Positions 43,281-51,996 of a stretch of DNA of 64,000 nt are shown piece by piece. The DNA is from an uncultured bacterium (GTDB lineage: Bacteria > Planctomycetota > UBA1135). Made by a program: the position numbers and the translations under genes. Location of the stretch: contig CALFOT010000110.1 in NCBI GenBank assembly GCA_937919925.1, forward strand, positions 1-64,000, in the 5' to 3' direction. The notes under the pieces are model-generated. The model saw only the letters and a program-made list of their open reading frames with translations, had not been told where the DNA came from and made no database searches. Position 1 is the first letter of the stretch; each line of letters opens with the position of its first letter.

Positions 43281-44282
43281 CTACTTACCGAATTCTTTTT
43301 CGATGCGGGGCAATGCCGCCGTCACCAAACGCCCGACGCGGGCAAGGGAGTTGGCGCTCACCTTGTCCAAAGTATCTTCCCTAGTGTGCCAGTAAGAATG
43401 GCCTGGACCAAAGTTGAAATCAATCAAATCAATGGTGGCTACATTCCGTTTGCGGAAGTGTAGGTGGTCGTCGTTAATGGGCCTCTGCCCAACGAAGATG
43501 CCAAGATCACCTAAAGATGCGGCGGTGCTTTCAAAGATGCTTTTTAAACGCGAATCGGAACCACTTTCTTGTAGGAGTCCAAGTTTGGCGTCGCCAATCA
43601 TATCCAGCAGCACCAGAGCTTTGATGTTTTTGATGGTTTTGTCGGCTTCCATACGCTCGGCTAGAGAACGGCTCCCGAAAGTCGAGTTGGTGTCATTATG
43701 CCAAGGTATGAGCGGGAACAGTTCTTCGCCGTCAAACCAACACAGCACAATCGTCATGCCGTCTCGCGGGCCATCGCCCTGCAATTGGCGAGCGAGCTCC
43801 AGCAAAACCACGGTAGAACTACCGCCATCATTCGCCCCGACAAAACCGGCTGTATCGAAAGTATCGTAATGGCTAGCAATCCAGATTTCGCCTTTCTGCG
43901 TGCCCGCACGACGGGCCAAGATGTTGGCGCCTTGGACCACCCCGGTGCGTCGTGCACCTTCTGGCGGCATGGCTTCAAAAGCATCCAGGCTGACTTTCCA
44001 ACCCTTCAGCTCACCTAGTATTTTTTGCATCCAAACGCGAGTTTGTTCGGCACCTTTCGTGCCAATACGCCGTGGTCCAATTTCTTCGCATAGATAGCGC
44101 AGATCTTCCATGGCGCGATCTTGGCCTTTGCCATCGGCGCCCCATACGGCATCCTTAGGATCACCGTGATCGTTTGAGCCCTGCGCTTGGGTGCCGCCAC
44201 AGCTAGAGGTGAGAGCAACAAGCGAAAGCGCGAGCAGGAGGGTAGCAAACAGAGAAAAGGAAGGGCGGGGGAAGCTAGTCAT
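43281..44282 (-). CDS. M28-family lipoprotein peptidase, glutaminyl-cyclase-like
   Basis: ATG 44282 (MTSFPRPSFSLF) gives a signal peptide ending SSC and 333 aa; the track start at 44381 overlaps the divergent gene. Zinc-site motifs are SHYDTF, GANDGGSS, WFDGEELF, LLDMIGD and a final GHSYWHTREDTLDKVS. The last segment and DDHLHF match glutaminyl-peptide cyclotransferase-type M28 members, which form N-terminal pyroglutamate, better than aminopeptidases. Likely anchored in a membrane facing the periplasm. Confidence 0.85.
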   Translation of the reverse strand: MTSFPRPSFSLFATLLLALSLVALTSSCGGTQAQGSNDHGDPKDAVWGADGKGQDRAMEDLRYLCEEIGPRRIGTKGAEQTRVWMQKILGELKGWKVSLDAFEAMPPEGARRTGVVQGANILARRAGTQKGEIWIASHYDTFDTAGFVGANDGGSSTVVLLELARQLQGDGPRDGMTIVLCWFDGEELFPLIPWHNDTNSTFGSRSLAERMEADKTIKNIKALVLLDMIGDAKLGLLQESGSDSRLKSIFESTAASLGDLGIFVGQRPINDDHLHFRKRNVATIDLIDFNFGPGHSYWHTREDTLDKVSANSLARVGRLVTAALPRIEKEFGK

Positions 44283-44302
44283 GGCGTTGTGGTGAAGCAA
44301 GT

Positions 44303-44338
44303 AGGACATTCTACCCTTGGCGTGTCTACAATCCTGAG
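44303..44338 (+). promoter_or_regulatory. Promoter of the OPT transporter, predicted leaderless
   Basis: TACAAT at 44327-44332 ends 6 nt before the ATG at 44339, placing the usual start site on the A of ATG. AGGACA at 44303-44308, 18 nt upstream, could serve as -35. On the other strand a TAGAAT box inside the same gap could serve the M28 gene. Confidence 0.45.
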
Positions 44339-46279
44339 ATGCAGTCCCAGGACCCTGGAAACCCCACCGACACCGCACCAATACGCGAGTTCACTGTTTT
44401 AGCAGTTGGGCTCGGAATCGTTGTGGGTTTAGTGATGTCACTGGCCAATGTATATCTAGGCTTATTTGCTGGAATGACCGTGAGTGCCTCGATTCCTGCT
44501 GCTGTGATTTCCATGGGATTGCTCAAAGGAGTGTTTCGCCGCGGCACCATCCACGAGAACAATATCGTACAAACCATCGCTTCGGCGGGGGAGTCGCTGG
44601 CTGCCGGCATCATTTTTACAATGCCCGCCCTGGTGATTGCTGGCGTGTGGAGTGATTTTGATTTCTGGACTACTACTTTGGTCGCGATGACGGGCGGTTT
44701 GTTAGGGGTAATTTTCATGATCCCGCTGCGCCGTCCGATGATTGTAGAAGACCAAGACCTCATCTACCCAGAGGGTGTGGCTTGTGCGAAGGTGTTGCGT
44801 GCCGGCGAAGAAGGTGGTGCTGGCATGAAAATGGTTTTTGGTGCGCTAGGTTTGGGTGCCTTGATCAAAGTATGCATCGATGGCGTGGGAGCCTTGACCG
44901 CTGGTCTGTCCACATCCTTCACTGTGGCAAGCTCGCGCGTCTTTGTGGGCATCATGGCGTCGCCTGCCTTGGTTGCCGTTGGCTTTATCGTGGGGTTTAA
45001 CATTGCCGCCCTAGTGTTTCTGGGCGGCGCGATTTCTTGGTTCGGCGCCGCCCCTTTTCTTACTGCAACCACCGACTATCTCGTGGATGGAGTCGTAATC
45101 CCATTAGACCACGCGAGCTTAGAGGGTTTGGTAAAAGCCGATGTGCGTTTTTTGGGCGTCGGCGCGATGATCGTTGGTGGCCTTTGGTCCATCATTCAAA
45201 TCCGCAAGGGCATCGCCCAAGGCGTGCGCGAAACATTTGGATCCTATCGCGCAGCTATGGATGAGGCGGTCCCTCCGCCTCCCAGTGATCAAGACTTGGA
45301 TCGCCGCTGGCTGTTGTTGCTGTTGCTTGGCACCATCATCGTGGTGTTATTTTTATACTTCCGAGTTACCGATGATTTGACGGTTTCGTTGCTTGCCACA
45401 CCACTGATGGTGGTATGCAGCTTTTTCTTTGTAGCGGTGGCGAGTTACATTGTGGGCTTGGTGGGCAGTTCCAACAGCCCAGTCAGTGGCATGACGATTT
45501 GCTCGGTGCTGCTCACTTCCGCTGCTATTGCGTTATTTGGCTATTCCGGAGAGATTGCGATTCTGGCCACCATGGGCGTTGCTGGGGTGGTTTGTTGTGC
45601 AACCTGTACGGCGGGCGATGTCTGTCAAGACTTAAAAACTGGCAACCTCATTGGTGCCACTCCTTTCCGCCAACAGTGGGCGGAAGTGATTGGGGTTATC
45701 ACGGCCAGTTTCGTGATGGCGCCAGTTCTTGGGTTGCTCCACAGAGCCTATGGCATCGGTACGGATGTGCATCTGCCGGTTGAAATGCAAGGCAAGGCAC
45801 TCGAGGCACCGCAAGCGCAGTTGTTCGCTTCGTTAATGGATGGTTTTTTTGGCAAATCAGAGTTGCCATGGCATTTGATTGCGGCAGGTGCTGTGGTTGG
45901 CGTGGTCATTATCTTGATCGATCAACTGGTGTTGCTGCCGCGGCGCTCCAAATTCCGCATGTTTCTCATGCCTGTAGCTGTTGGCATGTATCTGCCGCTG
46001 GGGCTGTCCACGGCAATTCTGGCCGGTGGAGTCATCGCTTGGATTGCCGGGCGCGCGCACCACGATGCAGATAGTCGCGAACGTGGACATGAAAAGGGGG
46101 TACTCTTATCCTCAGGCTTGATCGCCGGCGAGGCGATTGCAGGGGTGCTGATTGCCATCCCCATGGCGGCAAAAATAAAGCTGCCTGATTGGAGTAGCGG
46201 TCTTGCTCCATGGTTTACTCTGATGGCGGTAGTCTTTGTTGCCGGCCTGCTGATTCGAGTTGGAACTGCTAAAAATTAA
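44339..46279 (+). CDS. OPT-family oligopeptide (or metal-chelate) transporter
   Basis: 646 aa with about 15 membrane helices. [38 protein letters not shown] is split by me as the typical N-terminal OPT segment, and [11 protein letters not shown] near 383 with [13 protein letters not shown] near 430 are conserved OPT signatures. Family members carry oligopeptides or, in the YSL branch, metal chelates; bacterial specificity is mostly unknown. It is divergent from the M28 gene and followed 2 nt later by a GT2 gene. Confidence 0.9.
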   Translation: MQSQDPGNPTDTAPIREFTVLAVGLGIVVGLVMSLANVYLGLFAGMTVSASIPAAVISMGLLKGVFRRGTIHENNIVQTIASAGESLAAGIIFTMPALVIAGVWSDFDFWTTTLVAMTGGLLGVIFMIPLRRPMIVEDQDLIYPEGVACAKVLRAGEEGGAGMKMVFGALGLGALIKVCIDGVGALTAGLSTSFTVASSRVFVGIMASPALVAVGFIVGFNIAALVFLGGAISWFGAAPFLTATTDYLVDGVVIPLDHASLEGLVKADVRFLGVGAMIVGGLWSIIQIRKGIAQGVRETFGSYRAAMDEAVPPPPSDQDLDRRWLLLLLLGTIIVVLFLYFRVTDDLTVSLLATPLMVVCSFFFVAVASYIVGLVGSSNSPVSGMTICSVLLTSAAIALFGYSGEIAILATMGVAGVVCCATCTAGDVCQDLKTGNLIGATPFRQQWAEVIGVITASFVMAPVLGLLHRAYGIGTDVHLPVEMQGKALEAPQAQLFASLMDGFFGKSELPWHLIAAGAVVGVVIILIDQLVLLPRRSKFRMFLMPVAVGMYLPLGLSTAILAGGVIAWIAGRAHHDADSRERGHEKGVLLSSGLIAGEAIAGVLIAIPMAAKIKLPDWSSGLAPWFTLMAVVFVAGLLIRVGTAKN

Positions 46280-46281
46280 TT

Positions 46282-46983
46282 GTGAAACTGTCCATCGTCA
46301 TTCCGATTTTTAACGAGGAGGAAACCCTGCTCGACATCATCGAACGCGTGCGCGCCACGCCTTACGAAAAGGAACTCATCCTGGTGGATGATTGCTCTGT
46401 AGACGGCACGCGGGCAATTTTGGCTAAGCTGGAAAACGACCCGGATTTATCGATTCATTATCACTCGGTGAATCAGGGTAAAGGTGCCGCCCTGCGTACC
46501 GGTTTTCAGCACGTGACCGGCGATATTGTGCTGATTCAGGATGCCGATTTGGAGTATGACCCGAGCGAATACCCAATTTTGCTTGAGCCGTTGGAACGCG
46601 GGCTTGCAGATGTCGTGTATGGTTCGCGCTTCAAGGGCGCACGGATGTCGAGAGTGCACTTGTATTGGCACCAGATGGCGAACAACTTGCTCACTTGGGC
46701 CTCGAATATGTTCACCAATCTGAACCTCACCGATATGGAGACTTGCTACAAAGTTTTTAGGGCGGAGGTGCTGGAAGGTATGGATTTAAAATCGAATCGT
46801 TTCGGATTTGAACCTGAAATTACCGCCAAGATCGCGCGCAAGCGTTTGGATGGGAAACGGGTACGGATCTACGAAGTGCCCATCAGCTACTATGGCCGTG
46901 ATTATGCCGACGGCAAAAAAATTGGCTGGAAAGATGGCGTGGCAGCACTTTGGCACATTGTGCGCTACAACGTGTTTTCCTAA
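46282..46983 (+). CDS. Family 2 glycosyltransferase (dolichyl-phosphate mannose synthase-like)
   Basis: 233 aa with a GTG start. [27 protein letters not shown] and QDADLEYDP (DxD) are the GT2 nucleotide-sugar motifs, and YGSRF and MEDTCYK-like METCYKVF match the DPM1/polyprenyl-phosphate sugar transferase branch. No membrane segment is present, so it is probably soluble or peripheral. It begins 2 nt after the OPT stop and is probably co-transcribed. Confidence 0.9.
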   Translation: MKLSIVIPIFNEEETLLDIIERVRATPYEKELILVDDCSVDGTRAILAKLENDPDLSIHYHSVNQGKGAALRTGFQHVTGDIVLIQDADLEYDPSEYPILLEPLERGLADVVYGSRFKGARMSRVHLYWHQMANNLLTWASNMFTNLNLTDMETCYKVFRAEVLEGMDLKSNRFGFEPEITAKIARKRLDGKRVRIYEVPISYYGRDYADGKKIGWKDGVAALWHIVRYNVFS

Positions 46984-46995
46984 GCCCGCTCTGAT

Positions 46996-47805
46996 TTACT
47001 TGCATTGGGGTGCGCTGCGTAGTGGGCCGCGCGCCGGAGCTACCACCAGTTCCACCGCGCTAAGCCCACGTTGTTGTAAACCTTGCGCGGCCGCAGCCAG
47101 CGCCAATTGGGGCGTATTATTTTTTAACGATAAATGCGCGAGCACCAAAGTTTTTAAACCATGCGGCGCCGCTGCCGCAAGGAACTCGCTGGTTTGATCG
47201 TTGGACAAGTGACCAAGATTACCGCCGACGCGCTCTTTGAGTGCCATGGGGTATGGCCCTCGAGAGAGCATCTGTTGATCGTGATTGGATTCCAGCACGA
47301 GCGTTTCTATGCCATCCAAAAGACCGGCTTCTTGTAGCACTTCCGTACGCCCTAAATCAGTGAAGTAAGCGGCGCGTTGGCCGTCAGCCTCGAAAATAAA
47401 ACCGAAAGTGGGATCAGCATCGTGGGGAACTTCCACTGGGGTAATCAGCAACGGTCCAATTTGAAAACTACCGCGGTCTGCGATGGCTCGAAACTCGACA
47501 TTGCGGCGCTGAAGTTCCGCCCAACCCGTACGCGTATTGGTTCCCAGCGCGGCTTCTGAAGCGTATAACGGCGCGCGGGCGCGGGCGGCCACCGGCACAA
47601 TGTTGGCGGAGTGATCGCTATGCCGGTGGGACAAAAGTACTGCATCCACGGAAGTGAGCGCTAAACCCACCGCCTCGGCGAACTGGCGTGCAGTGCGTTG
47701 GGCAATCCCACAATCCAAGCAAACGGTGACTTGATCGGTGCCGGAACCAGCGACAATGAGGCTGCAATTGCCTGTAGAACCGCTTGCTAGAGTGTAAAAC
47801 CTCAT
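46996..47805 (-). CDS. YycJ/WalJ-like metallo-beta-lactamase-fold hydrolase
   Basis: 269 aa. FYTLASGSTGNCSLI at the N-terminus and LDCGI then SHRHSDH (HxHxDH zinc motif, near 60) are typical of the YycJ/VicX branch. ESNHDQQML and GNLGHLSN supply later conserved residues. Relatives are implicated in DNA repair exonuclease activity or cell-wall coordination. It is monocistronic, convergent with the glycosyltransferase. Confidence 0.88.
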   Translation of the reverse strand: MRFYTLASGSTGNCSLIVAGSGTDQVTVCLDCGIAQRTARQFAEAVGLALTSVDAVLLSHRHSDHSANIVPVAARARAPLYASEAALGTNTRTGWAELQRRNVEFRAIADRGSFQIGPLLITPVEVPHDADPTFGFIFEADGQRAAYFTDLGRTEVLQEAGLLDGIETLVLESNHDQQMLSRGPYPMALKERVGGNLGHLSNDQTSEFLAAAAPHGLKTLVLAHLSLKNNTPQLALAAAAQGLQQRGLSAVELVVAPARGPLRSAPQCK

Positions 47806-47834
47806 GAAGTCTTCAAGATTAGCCGCCCGCAGCC

Positions 47835-47840
47835 TATAAT
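47835..47840 (+). promoter_or_regulatory. Consensus -10 box, predicted leaderless start of the 91-aa gene
   Basis: A perfect TATAAT ends 6 nt before the ATG at 47847, which puts the usual start site exactly on the start codon. TTCAAG at 47812-47817 with 17-nt spacing is a weak -35. This probably drives the barrel and zinc-transport genes as well. Confidence 0.5.
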
Positions 47841-47846
47841 GCTCCT

Positions 47847-48122
47847 ATGAACTCGCTGCAGCGATTCGCTTGGATACTCCTCGGACTGATGGTCCTGCTA
47901 GGAGTTGCCCACGCCCCGCTGCACGCCGATGCCGATCGCTGGGGTGAAGAGTGCGGCCAACTTGCGTTGTGTTCCGGAGCGGTGGTGTTGTTGTTCACGG
48001 CGGTTGCGCCGTTATTTCAGCGCTTTTTCACGCCGTTGCGTTTGCGGGTCATGGTGGAGCTGCGCGCGCCCTTCTCTCTGGCGCAGTCTGTCTACGGCAG
48101 TCGCGGTCCTCCCGTTCACTAG
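47847..48122 (+). CDS. Small inner-membrane protein at head of zinc-uptake cluster
   Basis: 91 aa. Two hydrophobic segments (FAWILLGLMVLLGVAHA and QLALCSGAVVLLFTAVAPLF) flank a short HADADRWGEECG loop; the C-terminus is polar and ends in His. I recognise no family. A perfect TATAAT box abuts its start, and it precedes the barrel-znuABC-like run on the same strand, so a role in metal uptake is possible but unproven. Confidence 0.55.
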   Translation: MNSLQRFAWILLGLMVLLGVAHAPLHADADRWGEECGQLALCSGAVVLLFTAVAPLFQRFFTPLRLRVMVELRAPFSLAQSVYGSRGPPVH

Positions 48123-48138
48123 TTTGTCTGTTTTCTGT

Positions 48139-48175
48139 GTGCACTTTGCGGTGCACCTTCCGGCTGCGTGCAGCC
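48139..48175. promoter_or_regulatory. Two adjacent inverted repeats before the barrel gene
   Basis: GTGCAC-TTTGCG-GTGCAC (48139-48156) and GGCTGC-GT-GCAGCC (48162-48175) lie 25-60 bp before the barrel gene start. No T-run follows, so they do not look like terminators. They could be an operator, for example for a zinc-responsive regulator, or an mRNA processing structure; this is speculation. Confidence 0.3.
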
Positions 48176-48199
48176 TAAACGACTTACTTCAGGATTACC

Positions 48200-49438
48200 A
48201 TGTACTTGCATGAATGCGTAGCTACTTTTGTCGCGCTTTGTTTTTTCTCTCCATCAGTTCTTGCTCAAGAACTGGAACCAAAGGTCATCGATTCAGAAAC
48301 TGCTTTAGCAGATTCCATGCTGCAGGGAGCGTTCCCTGGCTCCATGTCTGGGCGTGGCGGAGGCTTTACTTCGCGCTTTGACCCAAGCTTCAATCCTGCC
48401 ATGGGTGTATTTTTTGATGGTTTGGCAAATTGGAGTGGCGCGAGCGGCAGCGGGGTTGACAACTTTGATTTTCGTACGGTCGAACTCAATTTGGCTAGCC
48501 GGATTGACCCTTTCGGCTGGGCGTATATGGTTGCACCTTTTGAAGACGGTGATTTTTCGTTGGAAGAGGCGGTGCTCATCATGGATCAACTGCCTGCCAA
48601 CATGAGTTTAAAAGTGGGCAAAATGCTCAGTGATTTTGGCAAGTGGAACACCTTGCATTTGCATGATAAACCGTTCACGTTTGAGGATGGAGTGCGCGAT
48701 GAGTTCTTTGGCGGCAACTTAAATATGACCGGAGTCGAATTGCATCAATGGACTGGCTGGGGAGATTTGCCAGTACGTTGGTCGCTGGGTATGGCTTCTT
48801 CCTTCCAAGGAGAGGGTGATTTCCAGTCGGGGGTAAGGGATAACCGCGGGTGGCAGGAAATGGCGTTTAACGGCCGCTTGACTACCCAGCAAGATTTTGG
48901 CGATAACGGTTCTTTGCAATATGGAGTTAGTTTTTTCCATACCCCGAAGGGTTTAATAGAGCAGCATGATCACAACGCCGATGCTGTAATCGACCACAGT
49001 TTTGGGCTTGGTCAAACCACCGCCGCCGTGGACTTTACGTTGCGCGATGTAAATGCCACCACGCGTACAGCGAATACTCTTTCTATGGAGGTTTGGCGCA
49101 ATAGTCGAGAAGCGGTCGAGTTTAGTTCCGATGTCATCAGCAACCACGATGCCAACGGCTTGTGGGGGTTTTACCAGCATAGTTTTAGTCCCTTTTGGTC
49201 CGCTGGATTACTAGCCTCCTGGTGGCAAGACGCCACTAATCAGCAGTCAGCGCAATGGTTTTCCGCTGCCGAAGCTGGGGCACAACGGGCACTGTTCGTC
49301 ACCCGCAATTTTTCCGAGTTCAACCGCCTGAGGTTGCAATTGACAGAAATGATGCCCACCGATGGCGGCCCCCTTTGGTCACTCTCTCTGCAATGGTCTG
49401 TCATTCTCGGCAGCCACAGTCACGCAATGGATTGGTAA
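48200..49438 (+). CDS. Predicted outer-membrane beta-barrel protein of zinc-uptake cluster
   Basis: 412 aa. A signal peptide ending VLAQ is followed by alternating beta-strand sequence and many aromatic girdle residues, and the protein ends in Trp (AMDW), as barrel proteins often end in an aromatic residue. His-rich spots stand out: LHLHDK, EQHDHNADAVIDH and GSHSHAMDW. There is no TonB box or plug domain. It starts a run with ZnuA/ZnuC/ZnuB-like genes, the next beginning 2 nt later, so a zinc-permeable porin is my inference. Confidence 0.75.
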   Translation: MYLHECVATFVALCFFSPSVLAQELEPKVIDSETALADSMLQGAFPGSMSGRGGGFTSRFDPSFNPAMGVFFDGLANWSGASGSGVDNFDFRTVELNLASRIDPFGWAYMVAPFEDGDFSLEEAVLIMDQLPANMSLKVGKMLSDFGKWNTLHLHDKPFTFEDGVRDEFFGGNLNMTGVELHQWTGWGDLPVRWSLGMASSFQGEGDFQSGVRDNRGWQEMAFNGRLTTQQDFGDNGSLQYGVSFFHTPKGLIEQHDHNADAVIDHSFGLGQTTAAVDFTLRDVNATTRTANTLSMEVWRNSREAVEFSSDVISNHDANGLWGFYQHSFSPFWSAGLLASWWQDATNQQSAQWFSAAEAGAQRALFVTRNFSEFNRLRLQLTEMMPTDGGPLWSLSLQWSVILGSHSHAMDW

Positions 49439-49439
49439 C

Positions 49440-50384
49440 ATGAATTTTTCCACACGCAATTTGAAAGTGAGTTTGATGATCTTGGTGTTCATGGGCCTTC
49501 CAACCATGTTATTCGCACAAGAAAAGCTAAACATCATCGCTACGATTCCCGACCTCGGTAACTTGGTGGAAATCATCGGTGGCGATCGCGTCGCTGTCGA
49601 GGTGCTGGTAAAACCTGGTTCCGATCCGCACTCTGTTTTGCCGAAAGCCTCGATGCTACTGAAACTGTCGCGCGCGGATGGTTTGGTGGTGATGGGGATT
49701 GATTATGAACATGCTTTTTTGCCGGCAATGCTTGAAAAATGCCGCAACGCCGCAATCTCCCCAGGGGCAGTTGGGTATATGAATGTGGGCGAACGAATTG
49801 AGGTACTGGAGGTTCCAAAGAGTCTCGATCGCGGAGCAGGTGCCGATTTACATCCTCGCGGCAATCCGCATTATAATTTAGACCCCGAGAATGGCCGGAT
49901 TATGGCCGCGGCCGTACGCGATCTGTTGCAGGCCATGGACCCGGCTTGCGGCGCTGCTTATCAACAACGGTGGGAAGTTTGGGATGAGTTGGCCAAGGAA
50001 AAAATTGTCGAGTGGAAGAAATTGATGGAGCCACTGCGCGGCAGCAAGATTGTGGTGTATCACAACTCCTGGCCCTATTTCACGAAGTTTTTTGGCTTGG
50101 AGGTGGCGGCATTTGTAGAGCCGAAACCGGGCATTTCGCCCAGTGCTGCGCATCTCATTCAAGTGCGGCGCATCATTGAGGAGCAGAAAATCCGCGTGAT
50201 TCTGATGGAACCTTGGTATAGCGCGGCCAGCATCAAAAATTTGCGTGCCGAAGGTGTACAAGTACTGCAGCTTTCCACTGCCGTCGGTGCGCGCAAAGAC
50301 TCGCAAAGTTATTTGCAAATGATGGATGCTCTGGTCAAAGATTTGCGTGTAGGTTTCGGCATCCCCATCGCGGAGGAACAGTGA
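49440..50384 (+). CDS. Zinc/manganese-type ABC substrate-binding protein (ZnuA-like)
   Basis: ATG 49440 (MNFSTRNLKVSLMILVF) gives a signal peptide ending LFAQ and 314 aa; the track start at 49362 lies in the barrel gene. The cluster A-I metal site is visible: DPHSVLP (His near 60), NPHYNLDPEN (His near 143) and the EPKPGISPS segment. The His-rich loop typical of ZnuA is lacking. It delivers Zn or Mn to the permease. The ATPase gene follows by a GTGA overlap. Confidence 0.9.
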   Translation: MNFSTRNLKVSLMILVFMGLPTMLFAQEKLNIIATIPDLGNLVEIIGGDRVAVEVLVKPGSDPHSVLPKASMLLKLSRADGLVVMGIDYEHAFLPAMLEKCRNAAISPGAVGYMNVGERIEVLEVPKSLDRGAGADLHPRGNPHYNLDPENGRIMAAAVRDLLQAMDPACGAAYQQRWEVWDELAKEKIVEWKKLMEPLRGSKIVVYHNSWPYFTKFFGLEVAAFVEPKPGISPSAAHLIQVRRIIEEQKIRVILMEPWYSAASIKNLRAEGVQVLQLSTAVGARKDSQSYLQMMDALVKDLRVGFGIPIAEEQ

Positions 50385-51055
50385 GTTTGCTGCACTTCAC
50401 CGATGCGGCTTTGGGCTATCCAGGAAAGAGCGTGCTGCGTGCCGTCAATGTCGAAATTTCTGCCGGTGATTTCCTAATCGTTGCCGGTGCCAATGGATCC
50501 GGCAAAAGCACCTTGCTGCGCACGCTCATCGGCGCCTTGCCGTTAGTGGCCGGAACCATGCTTAGCCCAGCTGATTTACGCATTGGTTATGTGCCGCAAC
50601 AAATGACGCTGCCAGCATTCTTCCCGGTCACGGTACTGGATGTCGTGGCGATGGGAACTTGGCGTCGGGCCAAAGCCAAGGAGCACCTCAAACGTACCGA
50701 TGCCGCCGCCGCACTGGATTTGATTGGACTAGGCCCGCGCGCGCAGCAATCCTTCGCGCAATTATCGGGTGGACAAAAGCAGCGTGCACTGTTGGCGCGA
50801 GCCTTGGTTTCTCATCCTAATTTACTCATTCTCGATGAGCCGATTTCAGGAGTCGATGAAGCGGCTGCCGCCGTAATCGTGCAAGTCCTTGCTGAAAGAG
50901 TCCAGGCTGGGGTGGCAGTGGTCATGGTCACACACCAACCTTTGGCGCTGGCCGACGTCGCCAGCAGAGCCGTGTTGGTGCATGACCAAAGTGTTGAGGA
51001 GATTCCGGTGCAGGAAATGTGTAGTCTCGAGGGGGTGGCCAGATTATGGGCTTGA
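50381..51055 (+). CDS. Zinc/manganese-type ABC ATP-binding protein (ZnuC-like)
   Basis: 224 aa with a GTG start inside a GTGA overlap. Walker A GANGSGKSTLLRTL, signature LSGGQKQRALLARAL and Walker B LLILDEPISGVD are intact, and VPQQMTLPAFFPVTVLDVV is the usual Q-loop region of metal ABC ATPases. It powers the metal importer with the flanking binding protein and permease. Confidence 0.92.
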   Translation: MSLLHFTDAALGYPGKSVLRAVNVEISAGDFLIVAGANGSGKSTLLRTLIGALPLVAGTMLSPADLRIGYVPQQMTLPAFFPVTVLDVVAMGTWRRAKAKEHLKRTDAAAALDLIGLGPRAQQSFAQLSGGQKQRALLARALVSHPNLLILDEPISGVDEAAAAVIVQVLAERVQAGVAVVMVTHQPLALADVASRAVLVHDQSVEEIPVQEMCSLEGVARLWA

Positions 51056-51921
51056 TAGAAAACTTTGCGCTCTACTGGGAGATGTTCGCAACCAGTTTTT
51101 TGGCATCTCTTTTGGTGGGGGTGGTGCTCCCGCAAATTGGGGGCATGATGTATCTGCGCCGAGAATCCTTCGTTGGCATTGCGGTTCCGCAGTTTGCCGC
51201 AGCTGGTGTGGCCCTGGGATTGTATTTGTTGCCGCAGTTTTCAGGTTTGCAAGAAAGTTTTCTCGAGCACGGCCACCCTCCGTTGGATTACTTGCTAGTT
51301 TTTGCGGCTGGTGCCGCATGTCTCAGCATGTGGCTGTTCAGTTGGGTGCTGCGTCGCCAAAGCGGTGAACCCGGGGCGTTTTTGGCGGGTGCTTTTGCCA
51401 CCGCAGCCGCACTTGCCATCGTTTTTTTGGATGCGGCTCCAGCAGGAAATAATCTCGCAGAAACTGTGTTGCGAGGTGCGGTTTTGTTGCTGGATCATCA
51501 TGGTTTGTGGTTGCTTGGTGGGGTTTGTATGGCCGCATTTCTATTTGTGCTGCTGGCTCGCCGCACTTTGCTAGCCACGGCCTTCGACCGTGACAATGCC
51601 ATCGCCATGCGTTTGCCGGTAGCGACTTTGGAACTCCTGCAAATGATGTTATTTGGCTTGGTGATTGGTGCTGGCGTCATGACGGTTGGCCCCATCCTGG
51701 TGTTCGGCTTGCTTTTTTTACCACCGCTTGCTGCCGCCGCTCTCACCAAGAGCCTGCGCGCCTTTCAGTTTCTGCTCTCGATTTGCGGCGCCCTTGCCGT
51801 TTTCATCGCCTGGCCATTGTCGATTGATGCCGATCTCCCGTACGGTCCAAGCGCGGTCATCACAGCTGCGGCTTTAACCCTCCTCGCTTTGACCCTAAAG
51901 AGACTGTTGCGACGAGATTAA
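51046..51921 (+). CDS. Zinc/manganese-type ABC permease (ZnuB-like)
   Basis: 291 aa with about eight membrane helices, starting within the ATPase gene (10-bp overlap). MMYLRRESFVGIAVPQFAAAG and AFDRDNAIAMRLPVATLE are recognisable ABC-3 family segments. It forms the inner-membrane channel for the metal. It is last in the run that begins with the barrel gene. Confidence 0.9.
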   Translation: MGLIENFALYWEMFATSFLASLLVGVVLPQIGGMMYLRRESFVGIAVPQFAAAGVALGLYLLPQFSGLQESFLEHGHPPLDYLLVFAAGAACLSMWLFSWVLRRQSGEPGAFLAGAFATAAALAIVFLDAAPAGNNLAETVLRGAVLLLDHHGLWLLGGVCMAAFLFVLLARRTLLATAFDRDNAIAMRLPVATLELLQMMLFGLVIGAGVMTVGPILVFGLLFLPPLAAAALTKSLRAFQFLLSICGALAVFIAWPLSIDADLPYGPSAVITAAALTLLALTLKRLLRRD

Positions 51922-51996
51922 GCAACTGCCCGGCTTGCAGCAGGTAGAATGCCGAGTGGCCATGCCGCTTACGGTCTAGCCAAATGTCAATTCAAC

